In this document: positions 1 to 6,112 of the stretch, one piece after another
Position numbering within the stretch: position 1 is the first letter of the stretch
How the letters are laid out: every line of letters starts with the position of its first letter
Assembly: GCA_003973505.1 (NCBI GenBank)
Contig: QNXT01000020.1
Span: forward strand, 1-10,903
Length of the DNA stretch: 10,903 bases
Reading direction: 5' to 3'
DNA from: Bacteroidota bacterium
Lineage (GTDB): Bacteria; Bacteroidota; Bacteroidia; Bacteroidales; UBA1556
Notes under the pieces: model-generated
The model's input: the letters and a program-made list of their open reading frames with translations, nothing else
What the model was told of the DNA's origin: nothing
Databases searched by the model: none
Translations under genes and position numbers: made by a program

Positions 1-108
1 AAAAATTATGAAAAAATATTTTATGATAATCGAACTAGTATTGAGCATGAATACCACTATGTTAAGACTGGTACCAGTATTTCATTGTACGAACATAAGT
101 TAATTATT
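1..108 (+). other. Left-edge open frames upstream of the T9SS cargo gene
   Basis: The frame of the downstream cargo gene has no stop back to base 1, so a longer protein beginning outside the window cannot be excluded. A second frame is also open from base 2 and stops with TAA at 101-103, so the tail of an upstream gene could end just before the ATG at 109. Neither peptide is recognisable. Chance openness in AT-rich DNA is the simplest explanation, because a typical signal peptide begins at 109. No Bacteroidota -7 element (TAnnTTTG) and no clear Shine-Dalgarno sequence was found here. Confidence 0.2.
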
Positions 109-1902
109 ATGCAAAGTGATTTTAAACTTAAAGGTATTAGTATCGTTAATTCCAATGTGTTAAGTGGTTTTTTTATACTATTATTCGTTTTTATGGGCTG
201 GAAAGGCAACGCCCAATCATTTGAAAAGATTTACCAAGGCAATTATATTAAACCCATTGAATTAAACGATTCGAGTTTATTGTGTTTAATAGAAGATTCT
301 ATTTGCAGCATTAATGCCTTTGATGGTTCGATGCGTTGGAAGAAACCAATAGAAGGTATTTTCTCTGAGATTATTAAAGGAGAGAACGATAACTTTTATT
401 GCTTTGGTATTGATCAAGAAACAGTATATCCTAACGATACTTCTCATGCTATAGTAGTGAAAGTGAATAATATAGGTGATACGATATGGACACGTACCTT
501 TGAAACCATTTTCGGAGACCCGACAGGCGAACTGATTAATAATAAACTTTATTTTGGGTACCGGGGTTACGATGGTAGCATAGATTTGTATAGTCTCAGC
601 CCCAACGGAAATCAAATACATCATAAAAACAACTTTACTTACGGAAGTATTGGTAAAATCACAAGTGATGGGACAAATCCGGTTGCAGCCTTAAACAAAA
701 ACAATATTGGCCCAATCCTGATTATAAAATTTGATACCAATTTAAATATTGTTGATACCATTCTGTACAGCCCAAATATTTCAAAAAGAGTATACGAAAT
801 AGCCTATTGTGATTCGGTATATTTAATTTTAACTGATAATTATCTGTTTACGATTGATAAAAACACAGGTAGCACAATGAATAGTTACTATTTTAATATG
901 TCGTCGTATTATGGCTATACATTTTATAACGATACTATAGTGGCTATTACAGGAACAAAAAATAACAGTCTGAAATACGATTTAAGTATTTTGCTTTTCG
1001 ATATAAAAAACTTTACTTTGCTTAATAGTCAGGTGTTTGGCTCGTATCTAAAACATGATTACGGATACGATATTTTAAAAACCAACGATGGAGCATTAAT
1101 TGCAGGAGGGCGAACCAATCATAATAATAGTAATTATGAATCTTGTTTAATTCGTGTTGATAGTAGCCTAAATGCTAATCATTGTGCATCCGAATTGCAG
1201 TTTTATCAAAATAATCCAAAATTCTGTTTAGGCGATACGGTACGATTATATAATTATTCATATGGGCTACATAACATTTGTACTTGGATTGTAAATGGAG
1301 ATACAATAACAAATTTAGGTCCTGATGGGCAAGTTAAATTTTATAATGATAGCATTGGCACTTACAATGTTTACTTAATTTCATGTGACGACACTATTAG
1401 TACTACCTATAGTATATTCGACCCTACTTTGCCTCAATTTACCTATAATCAATTCGGCGACAGTTTGGTGTTTATGGCTGCTTCAGGACATGGAAGTGAG
1501 GTTGATTTCTGGGTTTTGGGAGATGGATATTATGGGGGTGATTCAATCGTTTACCATCGTTATGCCGATACAGGAACTTATGTGGTTTCATTGCACTATA
1601 ATAATGGATCATGTGATTATCTGCAATATGATACTATTTATATAACTTCCTTAACTGGATTGCAGGAAACGCCTATTTCTGTGGCTCGCTTATACCCTAA
1701 TCCATCAACTTCAGGGCAGTTTTATTTACAGGCCTCTTTTGAAATTGAATGCATACAAATTTACAATATGCAAGGGTCATTGATTCCTTTTAAACGAAAC
1801 GAAAACGCCATTGAAATTAGGCAACCTTCGTCAGGCATATATATTGTTATGCTGACCGACAAACAAGGCTATCGAAGTATTAAAAAACTAATTATTCATT
1901 AA
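109..1902 (+). CDS. Secreted T9SS cargo protein with PKD-like domain and type A C-terminal sorting domain
   Basis: Predicted 597-residue exported protein. I chose the ATG at 109 over an in-frame TTG at 85 because it begins a signal peptide: a hydrophobic core (GFFILLFVFMG) with probable cleavage near NAQ at residues 34-36. Residues ~40-360 hold short beta-rich units such as NAFDGSMRW and ILKTNDGALIAGGR, resembling PQQ-like or delta-60 propeller repeats. A cysteine-containing Ig-like stretch follows, then a PKD-like domain at ~438-510 with VLGDGYYGGDSIVYHRY and TGTYVVSLHY. The last ~75 residues are a T9SS type A sorting domain: LYPNPSTSGQFYLQ, a central IQIYNMQGSLI strand and a final SGIYIVMLTDKQGYRSIKKL. 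This domain should direct passage through the SprA channel, also encoded in this window, followed by removal and surface attachment or release. No enzymatic motif is visible; adhesion or binding is an inference. The sorting-domain call is firm, the biological role unknown. Confidence 0.85.
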   Translation: MQSDFKLKGISIVNSNVLSGFFILLFVFMGWKGNAQSFEKIYQGNYIKPIELNDSSLLCLIEDSICSINAFDGSMRWKKPIEGIFSEIIKGENDNFYCFGIDQETVYPNDTSHAIVVKVNNIGDTIWTRTFETIFGDPTGELINNKLYFGYRGYDGSIDLYSLSPNGNQIHHKNNFTYGSIGKITSDGTNPVAALNKNNIGPILIIKFDTNLNIVDTILYSPNISKRVYEIAYCDSVYLILTDNYLFTIDKNTGSTMNSYYFNMSSYYGYTFYNDTIVAITGTKNNSLKYDLSILLFDIKNFTLLNSQVFGSYLKHDYGYDILKTNDGALIAGGRTNHNNSNYESCLIRVDSSLNANHCASELQFYQNNPKFCLGDTVRLYNYSYGLHNICTWIVNGDTITNLGPDGQVKFYNDSIGTYNVYLISCDDTISTTYSIFDPTLPQFTYNQFGDSLVFMAASGHGSEVDFWVLGDGYYGGDSIVYHRYADTGTYVVSLHYNNGSCDYLQYDTIYITSLTGLQETPISVARLYPNPSTSGQFYLQASFEIECIQIYNMQGSLIPFKRNENAIEIRQPSSGIYIVMLTDKQGYRSIKKLIIH

Positions 1903-1943
1903 AATCGCACGATGGACTATTGTATATCAAGTAAAATTAATTG

Positions 1944-2093
1944 AAGAAATAGCAGCCAATGATAATGATATTATTTTGCTAGATGTTTTCTTTGTTGTTG
2001 AATGAATGAGAAAGAGTTGATTGCAATCTGAGATATATAGAATAACTGAACGACACAGATTTAGATTTAAGGTCTTTTTCCAAGTATTTGGAA
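1944..2093. repeat. Direct repeat copy A (~150 bp), upstream of the lipoprotein gene
   Basis: This block recurs in the same orientation at 3041-3184. Hand alignment gives about 16 mismatches in 144 aligned columns plus one 6-nt difference: copy A has AATGAT twice in tandem, copy B once. It begins 42 bp after the stop of the T9SS cargo gene. It contains the perfect palindrome GATTGCAATC and ends in the hairpin TTCCAA-GTAT-TTGGAA (2078-2093). No open frame is shared by the two copies, so it is not a gene. The flanking bases do not match, which argues for a dispersed intergenic repeat over tandem duplication of a gene. Confidence 0.85.
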
Positions 2094-2122
2094 TGGTGTT
2101 TCTATCTTGTTTATTTTTTTAC

Positions 2123-2130
2123 TAACTTTG
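2123..2130 (+). promoter_or_regulatory. Bacteroidota-type -7 promoter element for the lipoprotein gene
   Basis: TAACTTTG is a perfect match to the Bacteroidota primary-sigma -7 consensus TAnnTTTG. The nearest upstream TTG (2107-2109) is 13 bp away, shorter than the usual ~17-23 bp for a -33 element, and the next (2088-2090) is too far, so the -33 half is poor. Transcription would start near 2136. This leaves about 50 nt of leader before the ATG at 2186 but only about 10 nt before the in-frame ATG at 2147, which favours the downstream start. Confidence 0.5.
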
Positions 2131-2185
2131 TGGCAACCATTTATTAATGGCTTTAAAACAAAGTTCATTTACTAACAAAAATGAT

Positions 2186-3010
2186 ATGAAAAGCTATCTG
2201 TTTACTTTACTGACCCTGATTTTACTTTTTTCCTTTGACTCATGCAAAAAAAAAGATGAAAACCCAATCGATCAAACAAAACGCATTTCTAAATATATAA
2301 GGTACGACTCTTTATCAACATATATTTTCCCCATAAAGCTTTATTACGATGACGATAAATTTGATATGATAGAATCACAGATTTATAAGGATCAAATAAT
2401 AAAAACCAAGTTTTACTATAAAGATGGGAAAATTGATTATTATAAAGGATATCTATTCCCAGGATGTTGTTATATGGAGATTGGTAAGGGCGATGAAAAA
2501 ACAAAGTATTATTATTTGCAAAATGGCTTATTAGATTCTATTCGATTTCATGATTCATCAAAAGATGTTCGTATTGACTATATCAAGCTGGGCTACGATT
2601 CCGAAAAGCGAATCAATTCGTATGCGCTAATGCGTAATATTGATGCTTCGGCTATCTATAAATACACTTGGGATGGGGACGATATCGTGGAAGAAGAGAT
2701 ATATAGTCATTGGCACGAATATTCACCATTTAAGGTTATTTATTATAAAAGGTATTATGAATATTCGGATGAAAATAATCCCTTAACTGCGTTTAATTCA
2801 ATTTATTTTGAATCCAAGTTTTTAAGTAAGCATTTAATCAAACGTGAAAAACAAATAAGATACTTTTATAAAAAAGATGAAGCTAACCGAACACGTACGT
2901 TGATAGGTGCCGATACAACAACGGTTTATTATGGTAGCGACTCTTACGGGGGATATGTATATAAGATATATCGTGATGGTGAATTGACGGATGTCCTAAA
3001 TTATGAATAA
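2186..3010 (+). CDS. Hypothetical lipoprotein, tyrosine-rich
   Basis: Unrecognised 274-residue lipoprotein. An in-frame ATG at 2147 would add 13 polar residues; the ATG at 2186 is preferred because it gives a compact lipoprotein signal, MKSYLFTLLTLILLFSFDSC, with lipidated Cys20. The sequence after the cysteine is KKKDEN, a charged stretch typical of Bacteroidota lipoproteins; acidic residues there can act as a surface-export signal in some members of the phylum. The mature protein is rich in tyrosine and charged residues, with recurring short strands such as KLYYDDDKFD, KFYYKDGKID, KYYYLQNGLLD and VIYYKRYYEY. These resemble YD/RHS-like or MORN-like beta repeats, but no family was assigned. 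No catalytic motif was seen. The gene stands alone with its own probable promoter and is bracketed by the ~150-bp direct repeats, so it may be a transferred or mobile cargo gene; that is inference. Confidence 0.75.
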   Translation: MKSYLFTLLTLILLFSFDSCKKKDENPIDQTKRISKYIRYDSLSTYIFPIKLYYDDDKFDMIESQIYKDQIIKTKFYYKDGKIDYYKGYLFPGCCYMEIGKGDEKTKYYYLQNGLLDSIRFHDSSKDVRIDYIKLGYDSEKRINSYALMRNIDASAIYKYTWDGDDIVEEEIYSHWHEYSPFKVIYYKRYYEYSDENNPLTAFNSIYFESKFLSKHLIKREKQIRYFYKKDEANRTRTLIGADTTTVYYGSDSYGGYVYKIYRDGELTDVLNYE

Positions 3011-3040
3011 ATGATTAGCATAATGACCCGTGATAATCCT

Positions 3041-3184
3041 AAGAAATAACAGCCAATGATATTATTTTGCTAGGTGTTTTCTTTGTTATTGATTGAATAA
3101 GAAAGAGTTGATTGCAATCCGAGATTTATAGAATAACTGAACTGCACAGGTTCATATTTAAAGCCTTATTCCAAGCATTTGGAA
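3041..3184. repeat. Direct repeat copy B (~144 bp), downstream of the lipoprotein gene
   Basis: Second copy of the 1944-2093 repeat in the same orientation, starting 31 bp after the lipoprotein stop. The conserved core includes ATTATTTTGCTAG, AAGAAAGAGTTGATTGCAAT and ATAGAATAACTGAAC. The terminal hairpin is kept as TTCCAA-GCAT-TTGGAA (3169-3184), differing from copy A only in one loop base. Similarity to copy A ends at 3184, the base before the left 16-bp inverted repeat of the neighbouring element. Confidence 0.85.
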
Positions 3185-3350
3185 CAGGGCAAACGCATCT
3201 AAATTCTATTAAAAATCATATGTTATTTAATCTAAAGTCTAGAAATATTAATTCAATAATACTATCCATTTTTCCTAATCGGTAGACAGTCTCCAAAGTG
3301 GAGTTCTTCATTAATACTCATAACTGTTAGAAATTCAGGGTAAATCAGCT

Positions 3351-3437
3351 CCCCCTTTGAAAAAGGGGGGTGCGCCGGACAGTGGTAGGTAGGGGGATTT
3401 ATGACGAAGAAGCTTTAGAGTAATAATCAATCCCCCT
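3351..3437. repeat. Two consecutive C/G-rich stem-loops
   Basis: The first has an 8-bp stem, CCCCCTTT (3351-3358) with AAAGGGGG (3362-3369), around a 3-nt loop. The second has a 9-bp stem, AGGGGGATT (3391-3399) with AATCCCCCT (3429-3437), and a 29-nt loop. The C5/G5 tracts could also pair across the two structures. Such CCCCCTTTnnAAAGGGGG blocks are, from memory, common dispersed intergenic repeats in Bacteroidota. They might also end transcription from either side of this convergent gap, although no long T tract follows. Confidence 0.6.
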
Positions 3438-3459
3438 GCTTACTCACAAGCTAACACAC

Positions 3460-3483
3460 TCCCTCCGTCAGCTGACGGAGGGA
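3460..3483. repeat. Perfect 24-bp palindrome
   Basis: TCCCTCCGTCAG at 3460-3471 is followed without spacer by its exact reverse complement CTGACGGAGGGA at 3472-3483. It lies inside the inverted-repeat-bounded segment. It may be a dispersed palindromic repeat unit, a protein-binding site or a cruciform-forming sequence; the sequence alone does not distinguish these. Confidence 0.8.
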
Positions 3484-3669
3484 CCTCTTCAAATATACAT
3501 TTATCTGCTTGAATATTAGGTGAAACTAGCTCTCTATATCCGCTAACGGAAGTGTCAAGTATACCAAAGTTTTCACATATTAAGATGCGTTTGCCCTGGG
3601 GTAAAAATAAAGGGAAATAAAACATTGACAGGAGGGGTGTGTAAAACTCAGAAAAGCTTGATGGGTTGT

Positions 3670-4182
3670 TTATTTTTTATCCTTTTTTACCAATAAATCA
3701 AGAATTATAATGATAAGGGTTGAAAGCAATGTGCTTAATACAATTCGGCTTAATGTACTGAAGAATTCATCAAATCGGAAAGCTTCAATAAAGAATAAAA
3801 CAAAGTGATGTGCAAATACCAAAAGGAGTGTATAGCTGATAAACCATTGGATGCCCAAATCATTTATGCCAGGCTTGATACCAGGTTCGTACTCTTTGCG
3901 CGAGTGAATCATTCGGCTTACAGTTGGGCGCATAAAAGCCATAAAAGTAGATGCTGCTGCGTGCATTCCCATGGAGCCCGTAAATAAATCGATGCTGAAT
4001 CCAATAGCGAAAGCACTTATGAGTAATAAATACTTAGGTGTTTCGAATGGAAGTAACAGAATGAACATCACGTAAACGTAAGGGTTAAGGTAGCCCCCTA
4101 AATTTATATTGTTGAGTATTAATACTTGAAGAAGTACTAATAATATAAAGCGAATGATATTTATAATGATTTCTTTATTCAT
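3670..4182 (-). CDS. mreD: Rod shape-determining protein MreD
   Basis: Integral inner-membrane protein of the elongation complex (elongasome), working with MreC and MreB to position lateral peptidoglycan synthesis. The 170-residue length is typical. Hydrophobic segments lie at about residues 5-26, 34-47, 50-66, 111-133 and 143-165. The conserved MreD signature GFSIDLFTGSMGMHAAA is at 61-77, and the protein ends in a basic KKDKK tail. Its ATG lies inside the end of mreC (8-bp overlap), indicating translational coupling. It is the last gene of the leftward cluster in this window; mrdA and rodA, frequent next neighbours in this phylum, are absent from the following 660 bp. Confidence 0.9.
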   Translation of the reverse strand: MNKEIIINIIRFILLVLLQVLILNNINLGGYLNPYVYVMFILLLPFETPKYLLLISAFAIGFSIDLFTGSMGMHAAASTFMAFMRPTVSRMIHSRKEYEPGIKPGINDLGIQWFISYTLLLVFAHHFVLFFIEAFRFDEFFSTLSRIVLSTLLSTLIIIILDLLVKKDKK

Positions 4183-5005
4183 CTTCGCTATGTTTTTTTA
4201 GTTCTTCTAATTCATCCTTCAATCTATTATCTACAATATATACATATCGAATTTTATTATAATTCACGGTAAATTGTAGTTGAATATCATAAAAACTGGC
4301 TCCATTTTTCAAATCAAAATTCTTGATGGTACCAATCATCACATTATCGGGGAAAATGGATGAATTACCACTTGTTGTAATGCTATCGCCTAATTCTAAA
4401 TGTACATGTGAAGGGATATTCATCACTTTAGCCAAGGTGTAATCCTTACCGTCCCATTTAAGAGTGCCTGTATAACCATTACGCTTTATCTTTACATCAA
4501 TAGCCGATTTTGAATGGAGTACGGAAATGACCGTGGAGAAGTTTTCAGATACATCTTTGATAATTCCCACGATACCATCCGAACTGATGACTCCCATTCC
4601 TGCTTTCACACCAGCTAATTTGCCCTTATTTAAGAATAAATAGTTGTTTCGTTTTTGAAAGCTATTGCTAATAATTTCGGCGCTTTGAAATAGATACTGT
4701 TGGTTGGTGTTGCTACTATCTATTTTGAAGCCATCATCCAATTTGTGTATCTGCGAACTTGGAAGTAAATTCTGGAGCCGTGCATTTTCTTCGGCGAGTT
4801 TTTCATTGGTTTCTACCAAATCAATATAATGTGTGAAATTGTTTACCGAAGAAAGAATACCTGCCGTGAAGCCGTTGGATGCATTAATGAATGTGGAGCG
4901 TTGGTAACTATTGTTTGATACAATAAAAAAAGCCGCTATTCCTTCAAGAATAAGAAACAAAAAGAAAAAAGAATGTTTCCAAATGAAGAGGATAAGGGCT
5001 TTCAT
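4175..5005 (-). CDS. mreC: Rod shape-determining protein MreC
   Basis: Bitopic periplasmic scaffold of the elongation machinery, linking cytoplasmic MreB to the RodA/PBP2 synthase. The 276 residues show the expected order: short cytoplasmic start, membrane segment ~8-30, coiled coil ~58-82 (VETNEKLAEENARLQNLL), then the beta-rich MreC core. The core includes the conserved NYLFLNKGKLAGVKAGMGVI (121-140), SSDGIVGIIKDVSENFSTV and, later, GDSITTSGNSSIFPDNVMIG. It ends in an acidic, charged tail (EELKKHSEDE). The gene starts 29 bp after the mreB stop and overlaps mreD, so the three genes are probably co-transcribed. No unusual changes are seen. Confidence 0.92.
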   Translation of the reverse strand: MKALILFIWKHSFFFLFLILEGIAAFFIVSNNSYQRSTFINASNGFTAGILSSVNNFTHYIDLVETNEKLAEENARLQNLLPSSQIHKLDDGFKIDSSNTNQQYLFQSAEIISNSFQKRNNYLFLNKGKLAGVKAGMGVISSDGIVGIIKDVSENFSTVISVLHSKSAIDVKIKRNGYTGTLKWDGKDYTLAKVMNIPSHVHLELGDSITTSGNSSIFPDNVMIGTIKNFDLKNGASFYDIQLQFTVNYNKIRYVYIVDNRLKDELEELKKHSEDE

Positions 5006-5034
5006 ATATCAAAATATTGACGAAAAGTCGAATG

Positions 5035-6057
5035 CTACTTAATTAAGAAAGGGAATCGGTCGAAGTTTTTCAGTGCAATACCTGTACCACGAGCTACAGC
5101 GCGTAATGGATCTTCGGCCACATGCACAGGTAGTTTGGTGCGTAAATGAATACGTTTGTCTAAACCTCGTAGCAGTGATCCACCGCCTGCAATATATATT
5201 CCTGTTCTAAAAATGTCTGCTGATAGTTCTGGAGGCGTCATTTCCAAAGCATTGAGCACTGCTGTTTCAACTTTTGAGATTGATTTGTCTAATGCAGAAG
5301 CAATTTCAACATAGTTTACCGAAATCTCTTTGGGAATACCTGTAAGCATATCGCGACCATGAACCGCATAATCTTCAGGAGGATTTTCCAAATCAGGTGT
5401 AGCACAACCCACGGCTATTTTAATTTTCTCAGCGGTACGTTCGCCAATTGTTATGTTGTGATGTTTACGCATATGTTCCACAATATCAGCTGTAAAATCG
5501 TCTCCCGCAATACGGATTGATTTATTATTTACAATTCCTCCAAGGGCAATCACAGCAATCTCGCTGGTACCACCTCCAATATCAACAATCATATTCCCGG
5601 TAGGTTCCAAAACATCGATTCCGATACCAATAGCCGCAGCCATGGGCTCATGAATCAAACGAACATCTTTTGCTCCGGCTTGTTCTGCCGAGTCGCGTAC
5701 AGCTCGTTCTTCTACTTCTGTGATTCCCGAAGGGATACAAATAACCATTCGTAATGAAGGTGGAAAAAGACTCTTTTTTGGGCTAATCATTTTAATCATC
5801 TCGCGAATCATATACTCTGCAGCTTGGAAATCGGCAATTACTCCATCGCGCAATGGGCGAATGGTTGTAATGTTTTTATGAGTTTTTCCATGCATCATGA
5901 GGGCTTTTTTTCCCACTGCAATAATCTTCTCTGATTTGGTATCGATTGCCACAATAGAAGGCTCATCTACTACTACTTTATCATTGTGTATGATAATAGT
6001 ATTAGCAGTTCCTAAGTCGATGGCTATTTCTTTGGTTAAAAACGAAAATAATCCCAT
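5035..6057 (-). CDS. mreB: Rod shape-determining actin homologue MreB
   Basis: Cytoplasmic actin-like ATPase whose membrane-bound filaments orient cell-wall synthesis in rod-shaped cells. The 340-residue length is standard. Nucleotide-binding motifs are intact: phosphate-1 DLGTANT (14-20), the HEPMAAAIG segment with the likely catalytic Glu137 (136-144), phosphate-2 IVDIGGGTSEIAVI (157-170) and the adenosine motif GIYIAGGGSLLRG (286-298). The N-terminal MGLFSFLTKE is hydrophobic and could contact the membrane directly. It starts 55 bp after the purH stop; that AT-rich gap shows no strong Shine-Dalgarno sequence and no TAnnTTTG element, so transcription probably reads through from purH. Confidence 0.96.
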   Translation of the reverse strand: MGLFSFLTKEIAIDLGTANTIIIHNDKVVVDEPSIVAIDTKSEKIIAVGKKALMMHGKTHKNITTIRPLRDGVIADFQAAEYMIREMIKMISPKKSLFPPSLRMVICIPSGITEVEERAVRDSAEQAGAKDVRLIHEPMAAAIGIGIDVLEPTGNMIVDIGGGTSEIAVIALGGIVNNKSIRIAGDDFTADIVEHMRKHHNITIGERTAEKIKIAVGCATPDLENPPEDYAVHGRDMLTGIPKEISVNYVEIASALDKSISKVETAVLNALEMTPPELSADIFRTGIYIAGGGSLLRGLDKRIHLRTKLPVHVAEDPLRAVARGTGIALKNFDRFPFLIK

Positions 6058-6112
6058 ATTGATTTGTTGTTTTTTTTGGTTCTAATTTTTATTAACGGAC
6101 GCGAGTGGTTGT

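Larger units (their letters stand above)
3185..3598. mobile_element. MITE-like or remnant IS element bounded by 16-bp inverted repeats
   Basis: CAGGGCAAACGCATCT at 3185-3200 is the exact reverse complement of AGATGCGTTTGCCCTG at 3583-3598, enclosing 414 bp. A 16-bp perfect match at this distance is very unlikely by chance, and paired end repeats are the hallmark of a DD(E/D) transposon. The interior has no transposase gene. It carries two stem-loops and a 24-bp palindrome, fitting a non-autonomous element moved by a transposase elsewhere, or an IS that lost its gene. No target-site duplication is obvious beside the ends (GGAA on the left, GGGT on the right), so the exact boundaries and family are uncertain. 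It could instead be a structured intergenic repeat unrelated to transposition. Confidence 0.55.
3011..3669. other. Gene-free repeat-rich region between convergent genes
   Basis: This 659-bp stretch separates the 3' ends of the lipoprotein gene (+) and mreD (-). From left to right it holds 30 bp of unique spacer, direct-repeat copy B, the inverted-repeat-bounded segment, and about 70 bp of AT-rich unique sequence before the mreD stop. The C/G-rich block at 3349-3490 stands out from the AT-rich surroundings. I see no protein gene. The longest open frame here (- strand, 3625-3440, 61 codons) runs through the right inverted repeat and the 24-bp palindrome, with no recognisable product. No clear intrinsic terminator was found directly after either neighbouring gene. 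Confidence 0.7.

Noticed and set aside
1385..1645. 86-codon + strand frame inside the T9SS cargo gene
   Set aside because: It lies entirely within the PKD-encoding part of the cargo gene in another frame and resembles no known protein.
1944..2093. Repeat copy A as a small protein gene
   Set aside because: A short ATG frame (MNEKELIAI) exists in copy A but its start codon is lost in copy B, and the reverse-strand frame of copy A is interrupted by a stop in copy B, so coding is not conserved.
1944..3184. Integron cassette with attC sites
   Set aside because: The repeats follow genes as attC sites do, but I found no attC-like core sites (GTTRRRY) at both ends in the expected folded arrangement and no integrase in the window.
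3440..3625. 61-codon - strand open frame in the repeat-rich gap
   Set aside because: It runs through the right 16-bp inverted repeat and the 24-bp palindrome, has no recognisable domain, and is best explained as chance coding within a repeat element. A degenerate fragment of an element-borne gene cannot be fully excluded.
3011..3669. CRISPR array in the repeat-rich gap
   Set aside because: There are no regularly spaced short identical repeats; the repeated units are a single inverted pair and separate palindromes.
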